From NCBI RefSeq assembly GCF_004339675.1, contig NZ_SLVM01000030.1:1-40088 (forward strand): 40,088 bases of DNA. The letters run 5' to 3'. A program made the position numbers and the translations under genes. The notes under the pieces were generated by a model. It was not told the DNA's origin, ran no database searches, and saw only the letters and a program-made list of their open reading frames with translations. The stretch's first letter is position 1, and each line of letters begins with the position of its first letter. The stretch is from Rhodovulum steppense (GTDB lineage: Bacteria; Pseudomonadota; Alphaproteobacteria; Rhodobacterales; Rhodobacteraceae). This document shows, piece by piece, positions 1 through 10,450 of this stretch.

Positions 1-651
1 ACCGAGGGGCGCCGGGAGATCATCGGCTTGGGCATAGGGCCTTCGGAAGCGGAGACGTTCTGGACCGAGTTCCTGCGATCCCTGCGCGCCAGGGGACTCG
101 GCGGGGCCAGGCTGGTGATCAGCGACGCCCACACCGGCCTCAAGGCCGCCATCGCCCGCGTGTTCGAGGCGACCTGGCAGAGGTGCCGCGTTCACTGGAT
201 GCGCAATGCGCTGGCCCATGTCTCCCGAGGCCAGCACACCGTCGTCGCCGCCGCGATCCGCCAGGCCTTCGACCAGCCCGACCGCGCCCATGCCGGCGAG
301 ACCTGGCGCAAGGTCGCCGAGCAGCTCCGCCCACGCTGGCCCAAGCTGGCCGATCTCATGGATGCCAGCGAGCACGACGTCCTGGCCTACATGTCGTTCC
401 CCCGCCAGCACCGCACCAAGCTGCATTCTACGAACCCGATCGAACGCCTGAACAAGGAGGTGAAGCGCCGAGCCGATGTCGTCGGGATCTTCCCGAACGA
501 GGCCTCGATCATGCGCCTGATCGGCGCCGTGCTGTTCGAGCAGAACGACGAGTGGCAGACCTCGAGCCGCTACATGATGGTCGAGGCCTTCGCCCAGATC
601 GACAAGGAGGAGGTCGACCCCATTCTCAGCATCACAACGAAAGCCGCCTGA
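1..651 (+). CDS. IS256-family (mutator-type) transposase, 5'-truncated by window edge
   Basis: The reading frame is open from base 1 (TEGRREIIGLGIGPSEAETF...) and ends with TGA at 649-651, so the N-terminal half lies outside the window. The visible part carries hallmarks of IS256/Mutator transposases: GPSEAETFWTEFLRSL, the VISDAHTGLK segment holding the second catalytic Asp, the CRVHWMRN stretch, and the NPIERLNKEVKRR segment holding the catalytic Glu. The product would cut and paste its element through a DDE active site. No frameshift or stop interrupts the visible part, so the copy may be intact. The first in-frame Met in view is not the true start. Family assignment is secure; completeness cannot be judged. 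Confidence 0.93.
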   Translation, partial: TEGRREIIGLGIGPSEAETFWTEFLRSLRARGLGGARLVISDAHTGLKAAIARVFEATWQRCRVHWMRNALAHVSRGQHTVVAAAIRQAFDQPDRAHAGETWRKVAEQLRPRWPKLADLMDASEHDVLAYMSFPRQHRTKLHSTNPIERLNKEVKRRADVVGIFPNEASIMRLIGAVLFEQNDEWQTSSRYMMVEAFAQIDKEEVDPILSITTKAA

Positions 652-678
652 TCATGCCCTCAGGCCATCCGGGAAATT

Positions 679-701
679 ACACCAGCTTGACGGACGTGAC
701 C
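679..701 (+). repeat. putative right terminal inverted repeat of the IS256 element
   Basis: The stretch containing CCAGCTTGACGGACGTGACC lies 27 bases after the transposase stop and resembles the ends of IS256-family elements, which often carry a TTGACGG...GTGACC-like tip. The partner repeat is not in the window, so this is an unpaired candidate. Confidence 0.45.
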
Positions 702-829
702 GGCCGACGCGGTTACCTGCTCCAAAGCCTGCACATGGCAGCTATGGAAGCACCAGCGGGGCTGACCCGCGCGCGATGGTGCATTTTCGGGATGATGGGT
801 TTGACGTGGGGCGGTGCGCCGTCAGGCCC

Positions 830-860
830 AAAAATCACAATAAAAACAATACTTTATGTG
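830..860 (-). terminator. possible AT-rich terminator downstream of tRNA-Ser
   Basis: On the reverse strand, just past the tRNA 3' end, an imperfect A/T-rich hairpin (CACATAAA paired with TTTATTGTG, one bulge) is followed by ATTTTT. Composition differs sharply from the GC-rich surroundings. The stem is weak, so this is tentative. Confidence 0.35.
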
Positions 861-866
861 GTTAAG

Positions 867-956
867 TGGCGGAGAGACAGGGATTCGAACCCTGGGAACC
901 CGTGAAGGCTCAACGGTTTTCGAGACCGCCCCGTTCGACCACTCCGGCACCTCTCC
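867..956 (-). tRNA. tRNA-Ser (anticodon CGA)
   Basis: The reverse strand folds as a class II tRNA. The acceptor stem GGAGAGG pairs with TCTCTCC (last pair G-U), the discriminator is G and CCA is encoded. The anticodon stem GCGGT/ACCGT encloses the loop CTCGAAA, giving anticodon CGA, which reads UCG serine codons. A long variable arm follows, and the T arm is CAGGG-TTCGAAT-CCCTG. The long variable arm and G73 fit serine. The total of 90 nt includes CCA. It sits about 165 bases from the end of the IS256 element. Confidence 0.96.
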
Positions 957-1115
957 GCAACCTGTGGCCTCGTGGACCGGTGATCTAGTGCGAAGCGCCG
1001 GGCGTTGCAACCGTTTTTCTGGACCCTTGCCGGTTCAAGGACGTGATGCGCGGGCAGTTGGATTCCGCGCGGATCGGGATTACCTCTAGGGCAGTCAGCC
1101 ACCCCGGATGCCCCG

Positions 1116-1946
1116 ATGCGACGCCTGCTTGTTTTGCCCATCCTTGTCTTTCTGCTTGCCTTTCCGGTGCCGCTTCGGGCCGGAGCTTCCGGGGGACTCG
1201 ACACCCTGCTTGAGGCGCTCGCGCTCGACGACCTCGTTGCGATCATGCGCGAGGAGGGGCTGGGCCATGCCGATGAGCTTGCCGACGAGATGTTTCCGGG
1301 CAGGGGGGGCGCGCGCTGGAAGGCGGCGGTGATGCAGATCTATGACGGCGGGCGCATGTCGGGCGAATTGCGGGACAGCCTCTCCGCGACGCTTGCGGGG
1401 GCCGATCTGGATCTGCTTTTGGACTTCTTCACCTCGGATGAGGGGGCTCGGATCGTCTCGCTGGAATTGTCGGCGCGCCGTGCATTGCTGGACGAGGCGG
1501 TCAAGGCGGCCAGCCGCGAGCGCCTGGAGGAGATGCAGGCCGATGACGACCCTCGGCTTGAGTTGATCGGGCGCTTTGTCGAGGCGAACAATCTGGTCGA
1601 GGCGAATGTGGCCGGGGCGCTGAACGCGAATTATGCCTTTTATTCCGGGCTTGCCGACGGGCGCGCCTTCGATTTCGACCTGACCGAGGAGCAGATGCTG
1701 GCCGATGTCTGGGGCCAGGAGCAGGAAATCCGCGACGAGACCCGGGACTGGATCTATTCCTATCTGGCGATGGCCTATGCGCCGCTGCCCGATGCCGCGC
1801 TGAAGGCCTATGTCGCGATATCGGAAACCCGGGAGGGCGCTGCCCTGAACGCCGCGCTGTTCAAGGCCTTCGACACCAGCTTCACCCGGATCTCGCGCGA
1901 ACTGGGTCTGGCCGCTGCCGGATTCATCGCCGGTCAGGATCTCTGA
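1116..1946 (+). CDS. DUF2059-family exported protein
   Basis: This 276-residue protein begins with a clear Sec-type signal peptide ([22 protein letters not shown]), so it should be exported to the periplasm. The rest is mostly helical and acidic. It has the DUF2059-like stretch around residues 90-115 ([20 protein letters not shown]), where the phrase 'FFxSxxGxxI' is typical of the family. Function is unknown; the family is common in Rhodobacterales as a stand-alone gene. The ATG at 1116 is chosen because it gives an intact signal peptide. The gene stands alone, divergent from the tRNA and upstream of the rplU promoter region. Confidence 0.8.
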   Translation: MRRLLVLPILVFLLAFPVPLRAGASGGLDTLLEALALDDLVAIMREEGLGHADELADEMFPGRGGARWKAAVMQIYDGGRMSGELRDSLSATLAGADLDLLLDFFTSDEGARIVSLELSARRALLDEAVKAASRERLEEMQADDDPRLELIGRFVEANNLVEANVAGALNANYAFYSGLADGRAFDFDLTEEQMLADVWGQEQEIRDETRDWIYSYLAMAYAPLPDAALKAYVAISETREGAALNAALFKAFDTSFTRISRELGLAAAGFIAGQDL

Positions 1947-1965
1947 TCCGGGCGTGCCGCGGCCC

Positions 1966-1994
1966 TTGACTTGGCGGCATGAATCGCGGATACG
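1966..1994 (+). promoter_or_regulatory. candidate sigma-70 promoter for rplU-rpmA
   Basis: TTGACT (1966-1971) is followed after 17 bases by GATACG (1989-1994). The -35 is good and the -10 weak. It lies 20 bases after the preceding stop codon and about 140 bases before the rplU start, which would place the transcript start just before the leader hairpins. Judged by eye only. Confidence 0.4.
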
Positions 1995-2002
1995 CACGGC
2001 TC

Positions 2003-2100
2003 CGGCCCCGCTGCACAGCTTCGGGGCCGTCAATGTTGACAACGTCCCGCACGGGGCGCGCTGTCCGAGGCGCAGATGCCGAACGCCGCCCGCCGGGCGG
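2003..2100 (+). promoter_or_regulatory. structured 5' leader of rplU
   Basis: Three consecutive GC hairpins fill the untranslated leader. The first is CGGCCCCG/CGGGGCCG (2003-2010 with 2022-2029, perfect, 11-nt loop). The second is CGTCCC/GGGGCG (2043-2058, one G-U pair, 4-nt loop). The third is CCGCCC/GGGCGG (2086-2100, 3-nt loop). A near-palindrome GTCAATGTTGAC (2029-2040) lies between the first two. Ribosomal-protein leaders often bind their own product, but no known L21-leader consensus was recognised here, so a regulatory role is inference. Confidence 0.4.
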
Positions 2101-2136
2101 GGCCACAGGACGCGGCAGAAAAGAAGGAAAAGGCCC

Positions 2137-2733
2137 ATGTTCGCGGTCCTCAAGACCGGTGGCAAGCAGTACAAGGTCCAGTCGGGCGATGTGCTGCGCG
2201 TCGAGAAGCTCGCCGCCGATGCCGGCGACACGGTTCAGTTCAACGAGATCCTCATGGTCGGCGACACGATCGGCACGCCCAATGTGGCCGGTGCCGCGGT
2301 GCAGGCCCAGGTGATCGACCAGATCAAGGGTGACAAGGTCATCCACTTCGTAAAGCGCCGCCGCAAGCACAGTTCCAAGCGCACCAAGGGCCACCGCCAG
2401 CAGTTGACGCTGGTTCGGGTGACCGAGATCCTCGCCGCGGGCGGCGAAGGGACCGGCGTCAAGGCCGCGATCGGCGCGGGCAGCGTTGCCTCTGCCGCGT
2501 CGGGCGTCGTGGCCGCGAAACCGGCCGCGGCCGGTGGCGACGATCTGAAGAAGCTGTCGGGCGTCGGCCCGGCGATGGAAAAGAAATTCCACGAGGCGGG
2601 CATCACCCGCTATGCCGAGATCGCTGCCTGGACGCCCGAGCAGGTGGCCGCCATGGAAGAGCGCCTTGGCACCAAGGGAAAGATCGAGAAAGAGGGCTGG
2701 GTCGAGCAAGCCAAGACCCTGGTCCAGGGCTAA
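2137..2733 (+). CDS. rplU: 50S ribosomal protein L21 with C-terminal helix-hairpin-helix extension
   Basis: The first ~100 residues are a standard L21 ([20 protein letters not shown]..., with [19 protein letters not shown] as the RNA-binding tail). A low-complexity Ala/Gly linker follows, then a helix-hairpin-helix-like domain at roughly residues 130-195 ([20 protein letters not shown]...). L21 is normally about 100 residues; this one is 198. The extension is familiar from Rhodobacterales L21 and resembles DNA/RNA-binding HhH modules. The start is set at the ATG at 2137, preceded by AAGGAAAAGG, because L21 conservation begins there; upstream in-frame codons belong to the leader. It heads the L21-L27 operon. 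Confidence 0.97.
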   Translation: MFAVLKTGGKQYKVQSGDVLRVEKLAADAGDTVQFNEILMVGDTIGTPNVAGAAVQAQVIDQIKGDKVIHFVKRRRKHSSKRTKGHRQQLTLVRVTEILAAGGEGTGVKAAIGAGSVASAASGVVAAKPAAAGGDDLKKLSGVGPAMEKKFHEAGITRYAEIAAWTPEQVAAMEERLGTKGKIEKEGWVEQAKTLVQG

Positions 2734-2751
2734 GCGAGAGGAGAGGACGAC

Positions 2752-3021
2752 ATGGCACACAAGAAAGCAGGCGGCTCCTCGCGTAACGGCCGCGACTCGG
2801 CCGGTCGACGCCTCGGCGTCAAGATCTACGGTGGCCAGTCGGCCATCCCCGGCAACATCATCGTGCGCCAGCGCGGAACGAAGTTCTGGCCGGGCGAGGG
2901 TGTCGGCATGGGCCGCGATCACACGATTTTTGCGGTCTGCGAAGGCGCCGTGACCTTCCACAAGGGCCTGAAGGGCCGCACCTTCATTTCCGTTCTGCCG
3001 GTAGCCGAGGCCGCGGAGTAA
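2752..3021 (+). CDS. rpmA: 50S ribosomal protein L27
   Basis: An 89-residue L27 with the classic start [22 protein letters not shown] and the [15 protein letters not shown] core. L27 lies at the peptidyl-transferase centre of the large subunit. The short N-terminal tail has no Firmicutes-type cleavage sequence. The gene begins 18 bases after rplU behind GAGAGGAGAGGACG and is followed by a strong terminator, so the two ribosomal genes form a compact operon. Confidence 0.98.
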   Translation: MAHKKAGGSSRNGRDSAGRRLGVKIYGGQSAIPGNIIVRQRGTKFWPGEGVGMGRDHTIFAVCEGAVTFHKGLKGRTFISVLPVAEAAE

Positions 3022-3046
3022 ACCGACACCACGCGAGAATCGACAA

Positions 3047-3087
3047 AAGCGGGGGATCGGTTGCGAACCGGTCCCCCGCTTCGTTAT
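3047..3087 (+). terminator. rho-independent terminator after rpmA
   Basis: A 16-bp stem (AAGCGGGGGATCGGTT with AACCGGTCCCCCGCTT, one T-G pair) closes a 3-base GCG loop at 3063-3065. It is followed by a short T-containing tail (CGTTATT). Its place 26 bases after the rpmA stop makes it the end of the L21-L27 transcript. Confidence 0.85.
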
Positions 3088-3220
3088 TCGTAACCGGCAC
3101 GATGCATGGGGAGGCGCGGGTCGGGGACGAGGCGCAGGAACCCGCCGACCGCCCGGACCCGACTTGCGGACGGGCTGCACCGTTGCCATCTGACCCGAGA
3201 GGGGCGCGAGGAGGAGAAGC

Positions 3221-3760
3221 ATGAAACTGGACGTCGTTTCCAGCCAACCCGTCATCGAGGCGACACGCTTCGTTCTGCGGCCGGTGCGCCGGTCCGATGC
3301 CGGACTTCTGGGGCTTTACACGGGCGATGAGCGCGTGGCGCGCTTTACCCGTTCGATCCCCCATCCCCTGCCGCCCGGCACGACCGAGGCGTTCATCCAG
3401 CGTGCCCAGAATCGCGATCACAGCGAGGATGTCTGGGTCATGGATGGGGCCGCACAGGGGCTGTCCGAGGTGCTGGGGGTGATCGGCCTCGACCGGATGG
3501 AGCGCGACCAGTCGCAGATCGGCTATTGGGTGGCGCCCGCCTTCTGGAATACCGGCCTCGCCTCCGAGGCGGTTCATGCCCTGATTGCGGCCAATCCGCA
3601 GGGCTGCAAGACGATCTTCGCCGAGGTGTTCCAGGACAATCCCGGCTCGGCGCGGGTGCTGACCAATGCGGGGTTCGAGTATATCGGCGATGCCGAGGCA
3701 TTCTCGGTCGCGCGCGGGGCCAAGGTGGCCACCTGGACCTATCTGAAGAAACTCGACTAG
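3221..3760 (+). CDS. GNAT-family N-acetyltransferase (RimJ/RimL-like), first of a pair
   Basis: A 179-residue GNAT protein of the RimJ/RimL type, which acetylates protein N-termini or small amines using acetyl-CoA. Visible signs are the N-terminal ETRFVLRPVRRSDA-like segment (here EATRFVLRPVRRSDAG), the mid-region IGYWVAPAFWNTGLASEAV that holds the CoA-binding turn, and the NPGSARVLTNAGFEYIG motif near residues 140-155. A strong ribosome site (GAGGAGAAGC) precedes ATG 3221. It starts about 130 bases after the rpmA terminator and is followed after 3 bases by a second GNAT gene. The substrate cannot be read from the sequence. Confidence 0.9.
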   Translation: MKLDVVSSQPVIEATRFVLRPVRRSDAGLLGLYTGDERVARFTRSIPHPLPPGTTEAFIQRAQNRDHSEDVWVMDGAAQGLSEVLGVIGLDRMERDQSQIGYWVAPAFWNTGLASEAVHALIAANPQGCKTIFAEVFQDNPGSARVLTNAGFEYIGDAEAFSVARGAKVATWTYLKKLD

Positions 3761-3763
3761 GCG

Positions 3764-6429
<2,666 letters not shown>

Positions 6430-6433
<4 letters not shown>

Positions 6434-7695
6434 AGGACGAGACCGACATTCCCGCGATGATGGCCGAACTGGGCGCGCGGGCGAAGGCCGCGGCCGCAGA
6501 GCTTGCCTTTGCCGATCCGGCCGCCAAGCGACGCGCGCTGGAGGCTGCGGCTGACGCCGTCGCGGCGCACGAGGCCGAGATCCTTGCCGCCAACGAAAAG
6601 GACATGGCGTTCGGCCGCGACAAGGGCCTGAGCCCGGCGATGCTGGACCGGCTGAAGCTTGATGAGGCCCGGATCGCGGGCATCGTCGCGGGGCTGCGCG
6701 CGGTCGCGGCCCAGCCCGATCCGGTCGGGCAGGTGATGGCGGAATGGGACATGCCGAGCGGCCTGCATATCCGCCGGGTGCGCACGCCGCTGGGCGTGAT
6801 CGGCGTGATCTATGAAAGCCGCCCGAACGTTACGGCGGATGCGGGGGCGCTGTGCCTGAAGGCCGGCAACGCGGTGATCCTGCGCGGCGGCTCCGAGAGT
6901 TTCCACTCCTCGGGCGCGCTGCATGCCTGTCTGGTGGACGGCCTGCGCGCGGTCGGCCTGCCCGAGGACGCGATCCAGCGCGTGCCGACGCGGGACCGGG
7001 CGGCCGTTTCCGCGATGCTGGCGATGACCGGGGTGATCGACGTGATCGTGCCGCGCGGCGGCAAGGGGCTGGTCGGCCTTGTCCAGCGCGAGGCCCGCGT
7101 GCCGGTCTTTGCCCATCTCGAAGGGATCGTGCACATCTATGTCGACCGCGCGGCCGACCCCGAAAAGGCGCTGCGCGTGGTGCTGAACGCCAAGACCCGG
7201 CGGACGGGCATCTGCGGGGCGGCGGAATGCCTGCTGGTCCATCGCGATCTGGCCGATGGGCTGGGCGCCGATCTGGTCGCGGCGCTGGTCGCCGCGGGCG
7301 TGCGGGTGCATGCGGACGAGGCGCTGGCGCGGCTGCCCGGCACGATCCCGGCCACCGCCGAGGATTGGGGGCGCGAATATCTCGACATGGATATCGCGGC
7401 GCGCGTGGTCGAGGATATCGACGCGGCCATCGCGCATGTGCGGGCCCATGGCTCGGGCCACACCGACGCGATCCTGACCGAGGATGATGCGGCAGCGGCG
7501 CGGTTCTTCGAGCGGCTGGACAGCGCGATCCTGATGCGCAACGCGTCCACCCAGTTCGCCGATGGCGGCGAGTTCGGCATGGGTGCCGAGATCGGCATCG
7601 CGACCGGCAAGCTGCATGCGCGCGGCCCGGTGGGGGCCGAGCAGTTGACGAGCTTCAAGTATCTGGTCGAGGGCGCGGGAAGCATCCGCGGCTGA
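6430..7695 (+). CDS. proA: glutamate-5-semialdehyde dehydrogenase (gamma-glutamyl phosphate reductase)
   Basis: 421 residues, the normal length of ProA. Key marks are the [28 protein letters not shown] segment, the [13 protein letters not shown] stretch with the catalytic cysteine near residue 262, and the C-terminal [21 protein letters not shown]. It reduces glutamyl-5-phosphate to the semialdehyde with NADPH, the second step of proline synthesis after ProB. The start overlaps the proB stop as ATGA. It is the last gene of the forward block and faces a reverse-strand ABC transporter across a hairpin-rich gap. Confidence 0.97.
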
Positions 7696-7707
7696 AAGGG
7701 CAGGCAA

Positions 7708-7723
7708 GGGGCGCTCCCGCCCC
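7708..7723. terminator. GC hairpin in the proA/ABC-permease convergent gap
   Basis: GGGGCG and CGCCCC (7708-7713, 7718-7723) pair around a CTCC loop 13 bases after the proA stop. There is no T-run, so intrinsic termination is doubtful, although its position at a convergent gene end suits an RNA-3'-end role. Confidence 0.35.
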
Positions 7724-7731
7724 CGTCCGGC

Positions 7732-7751
7732 GCAAGGCGCATGCGCCTTGC
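7732..7751. repeat. 20-bp perfect palindrome
   Basis: The half-site GCAAGGCGCA is followed directly by its exact reverse complement, centred between 7741 and 7742. It lies between the two convergent genes. It could be a hairpin at the RNA 3' end or a protein-binding dyad; the sequence does not decide. Confidence 0.6.
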
Positions 7752-7771
7752 TTGTCCGGGGTTGGGCGTGG

Positions 7772-7789
7772 CGCGGCCTTGCGGCCGCG
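7772..7789. repeat. hairpin of a likely dispersed intergenic element
   Basis: CGCGGCC and GGCCGCG form a 7-bp stem around TTGC, followed by GCCTCCGGCGGGGATATTTG up to about 7810. From memory, similar 'CCTCCGGCGGGGATATTTG' tails are frequent between genes in Rhodobacterales. Only one copy is in this window, so its repeat nature is not proven here. Confidence 0.4.
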
Positions 7790-7831
7790 GCCTCCGGCGG
7801 GGATATTTGTCGCCAGAAGACGGCCCGGATC

Positions 7832-8596
7832 TCAGCCCGAGGGGCGTTCCGCCCAGCCCGCGAAGATGCGTTCGAGCACCAGCACCGCGTAGTAGAGCAG
7901 GATGCCGAGCGCGGCGAGCGCGATCAGGACGGCGAACATCAGCGGATAGTCGCCATTGGTCTCGCCCGACTTGAAGAGCGCGCCGAGGCCGCGGCCATGC
8001 GGCGAGACGATTTCCACGAGATTGGTGCCGATGAAGGCCAGCGTCACCGAGACCTTGAGAGCGCCGAAGAACTCCGGCAGCGTCTTGGGCAGCGCGATCT
8101 TCCAGAAGATCGTCATGCGCGAGGCGCCGAGGCTGCGCAGGATGTCGCGATATTCCGGCTCCAGCGTCGAGAGCCCGATTCCGACCGAGACGGCGATGGG
8201 GAAGAAGCTGATCAGGAAGGCCATGAGCACGGTGTTGAAATCATGCTGGCCGACGAACAGCAGCGCGATCACCGGCACCAGCGTCGCCTTGGGGATGGCG
8301 TTGAAGCCCACCAGAAGCGGATAGAGCGCGTCGCGGGCGATCCGGGAAAAGCCCATGAGCACGCCGATACCCGTGCCCACCAATACCGCGATGCCAAGCC
8401 CCAGCACCGTGCGCCAGAGTGTCTGCCAGCCCATTTCCAGGAACAGGTGACGGAATTTCCAGAAGGCGGGCGGCAGATCCGAGGGCGAGGCCATCTTGTA
8501 GTTCGGCCATTGGTTGACCCAGACCAGCGCCTCCCACAGGCAAAGGAAGATCAGCACGGCGGCGATCGGCACGGCGATCTTGCGCAACATGTCCAT
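7832..8596 (-). CDS. ABC transporter permease (nitrate/taurine/THI5-like type)
   Basis: 254 residues with about six hydrophobic segments, starting with KIAVPIAAVLIFLCLWEALVWV. The cytoplasmic EAA-like loop is visible near residues 150-170 (EYRDILRSLGASRMTIFWKIALP), the contact point for the ATPase. This is the BPD_transp_1 type of membrane subunit found in SsuC/TauC/ThiX-like importers. Its ATG shares one base with the stop of the ATPase gene (TGATG), so the two are coupled. It is the last gene of the reverse-strand importer operon. Confidence 0.93.
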   Translation of the reverse strand: MDMLRKIAVPIAAVLIFLCLWEALVWVNQWPNYKMASPSDLPPAFWKFRHLFLEMGWQTLWRTVLGLGIAVLVGTGIGVLMGFSRIARDALYPLLVGFNAIPKATLVPVIALLFVGQHDFNTVLMAFLISFFPIAVSVGIGLSTLEPEYRDILRSLGASRMTIFWKIALPKTLPEFFGALKVSVTLAFIGTNLVEIVSPHGRGLGALFKSGETNGDYPLMFAVLIALAALGILLYYAVLVLERIFAGWAERPSG

Positions 8597-9384
8597 CAGT
8601 GGGTTTCTCCGTCACGGCCCTGCGCGATGCGGATCTGGTCGCGCAGGTAATGCAGCATGTCCTGGGCTGCGGGCTCGAACAGGATGTCGAGCGTGCGGTC
8701 TGCGGACAGGGTCACATCCAGCACGGCCTGGGTGCGGGCGGGCCGACCCGACAGGACGAAGACCTGATCGCCCAGGAAGACGCTTTCGCGCAGGTCATGG
8801 GTGATGAGAACGCAGGTGAAGGGTTCTGCCGCGCGCAGATCGCGCATGGTCTGCCACAGATCCTCGCGGGTGAAGGCGTCGAGCGCGCCGAAAGGTTCGT
8901 CCATGATCAGCACGTCGGGCTTGTGCACGATGGCGCGGCAGAGGCTGGCGCGCTGGCGCATGCCGCCCGACAGCTCGCTCGGGCGCTTGTGCTCGAAACC
9001 CTTGAGCCCGACCATCTCGAGCAGGTGCAGCGCGCGCGCCTCTCGGTCCCGGCGCGGCATCCCCGGCGCGACGATCTCGAGCGGGAGGATCACGTTCTGC
9101 AGGATCGTGCGCCATTCCAGCAGCACCGGGTTCTGGAACGCCATGCCCACCGTCTTTCGCGGGCCGGTGACGCGTTCGCCATGCAGCCAGACCTCGCCCC
9201 GGTCGGGTTTCATCAGCCCCGCGATCAGCCGCGTCAGGGTGGACTTGCCGCAGCCCGAGGGGCCGACGACGGCGGCGAATTCGCCCTCGGGAACCGAGAT
9301 GTTCAGATCGTCCAGCACCGGCAGCGGGCCGGACTTCGTGCGATAGGCGTGGGTGACGCCCTTGATGTCGATGAGATTGTCCAT
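8596..9384 (-). CDS. ABC transporter ATP-binding protein (nitrate/taurine/THI5-like type)
   Basis: 262 residues from the ATG at 9384. Walker A is VGPSGCGKSTL, the signature is LSGGMRQRASLCRAI, Walker B is DVLIMDEPFGALD and the H-loop is LITHDLRE. The Q-loop region reads MAFQNPVLLEWRTILQNV, a form seen in SsuB/TauB/ThiZ-type ATPases. It powers uptake by the neighbouring permease and binding protein. A TTG at 9417 would add 11 residues, but ATG fits the family start (IDIKGVTHAY) better. A very stable hairpin separates it from the upstream binding-protein gene. Confidence 0.94.
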   Translation of the reverse strand: MDNLIDIKGVTHAYRTKSGPLPVLDDLNISVPEGEFAAVVGPSGCGKSTLTRLIAGLMKPDRGEVWLHGERVTGPRKTVGMAFQNPVLLEWRTILQNVILPLEIVAPGMPRRDREARALHLLEMVGLKGFEHKRPSELSGGMRQRASLCRAIVHKPDVLIMDEPFGALDAFTREDLWQTMRDLRAAEPFTCVLITHDLRESVFLGDQVFVLSGRPARTQAVLDVTLSADRTLDILFEPAAQDMLHYLRDQIRIAQGRDGETH

Positions 9385-9398
9385 GCCGGATGAGAGAT

Positions 9399-9433
9399 CG
9401 CCCCCGGGCCTGCGCAAGGCGGGCCCGGGGGCG
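9399..9433 (-). promoter_or_regulatory. intra-operon GC hairpin between binding protein and ATPase genes
   Basis: CGCCCCCGGGCC (9399-9410) pairs perfectly with GGCCCGGGGGCG (9422-9433), a 12-bp all-GC stem. No T-run follows on the reverse strand. Such stems after a binding-protein gene commonly protect the upstream mRNA or lower downstream expression, so the binding protein would be made in excess. That role is inferred. Confidence 0.6.
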
Positions 9434-9442
9434 GAATCCCTG

Positions 9443-10450
9443 TCACTCCATCGACAGGCTGCCGTCAGCGGGCAGGAAGGAGGCGTCGAAATACAGCGCC
9501 ATGTCGGGGGCGTTGGTGAACTCGTAGACCGATTTCGTCTGCTCGATGGCCAGCGCCATGCGCTCGGGGTCGATATTGCCCATGCCGTTGGCCATGACCC
9601 AGTCGGTCATCACGTTGTCGGCCAGCGCCATCTGAAGCCGCTCGGTCTCCAGCGCCTTGTCGGCGGCGGGGTTGCGCCGGATCAGGCTGTCGATGGCGGC
9701 CTCGGGGTCGGCCACGGTGTCCTTCCAGCCCCTGGCCACGGCGCGCAGGAAGCCGGTGATCACCTCGGGATTGGCCTGGGCAAAATCGCTGTTGGCGATG
9801 ATCGCGTTGCCGTAAAGCGCCACGCCATGATCGGCCATCAGGATCACCGAGATGTCCTCGGCCGGAACGCCGAGCCGCTTGAGGTTCAGCGTCGAGGAAA
9901 ATGAAAAGCCGGTGACCGCGGCCACCTTGCCCTCGGCCAGCATCGGCTCGCGCACCGGGAAGCCAACGGGTTCGACCGTGACCGTCGCCATGTCGATGCC
10001 GTTCTCGGCGGCGAAGATCGGGAATTGCGCCCAGGCGCCATCGGGGGGCGGGGCGCCCAGCACCTTGCCTGCGATATCGCCCGGCGCCTCGATGCCCAGC
10101 GACTTGCGCCCGACCATGGCGAAGGGCGGCTTGTCATAGACCATCATCACCGCGATCACGGGGGCGCCGGGGTTCTGGTCGAGGAATTTCATCAGGCTGT
10201 TGATATCGGCGAAGCCCACCGGGAAGGCGCCGGTCGCTACTTTCGGGATTGCATCGAGCGAGCCCGCGCCCTCGCTGATCTCGACCGTCAGTCCTTCCTC
10301 GGCAAAGAGGCCCTTGTCCACGGCCACGAAATAGGGTGCCGCAGGGCCTTCGAATTTCCAGTCGAGGGCAAAGGACAGCGAGGTTTCGGCCTGGCTTGCC
10401 GTGGCGACCAGCGCCGCGGCGGCGAAGCTGGCAAAGGCATGTCGGAACAT
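9443..10450 (-). CDS. NMT1/THI5-like ABC transporter substrate-binding protein
   Basis: 335 residues with a signal peptide (MFRHAFASFAAAALVATASQA) and the mature start ETSLSFALDWKFEGPAAPYFVAVDKGLFAEEGL. That pattern (LDW...HxPFyvA..KGlF...GL) marks the NMT1/THI5 family of periplasmic receptors. Members bind pyrimidine precursors of thiamine, sulfonates or related small molecules. The ligand here is unknown. No TPP riboswitch was recognised upstream, which weakens but does not exclude a thiamine-precursor role. ATG 10450 follows GTGGAGAGACTC, a good ribosome site; a GTG at 10462 lies within that site. It is the first gene of the importer operon. Confidence 0.9.
   Translation of the reverse strand: MFRHAFASFAAAALVATASQAETSLSFALDWKFEGPAAPYFVAVDKGLFAEEGLTVEISEGAGSLDAIPKVATGAFPVGFADINSLMKFLDQNPGAPVIAVMMVYDKPPFAMVGRKSLGIEAPGDIAGKVLGAPPPDGAWAQFPIFAAENGIDMATVTVEPVGFPVREPMLAEGKVAAVTGFSFSSTLNLKRLGVPAEDISVILMADHGVALYGNAIIANSDFAQANPEVITGFLRAVARGWKDTVADPEAAIDSLIRRNPAADKALETERLQMALADNVMTDWVMANGMGNIDPERMALAIEQTKSVYEFTNAPDMALYFDASFLPADGSLSME

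Larger units (their letters stand above)
1..701 (+). mobile_element. 3' part of an IS256-family insertion sequence
   Basis: The element consists of the transposase gene plus about 50 bases of trailing sequence that ends in a putative terminal repeat. The left end and its target-site duplication are off the window, so the outer boundary near 701 is inferred from the look of IS256-family ends, not from a matched pair of repeats. Confidence 0.7.
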
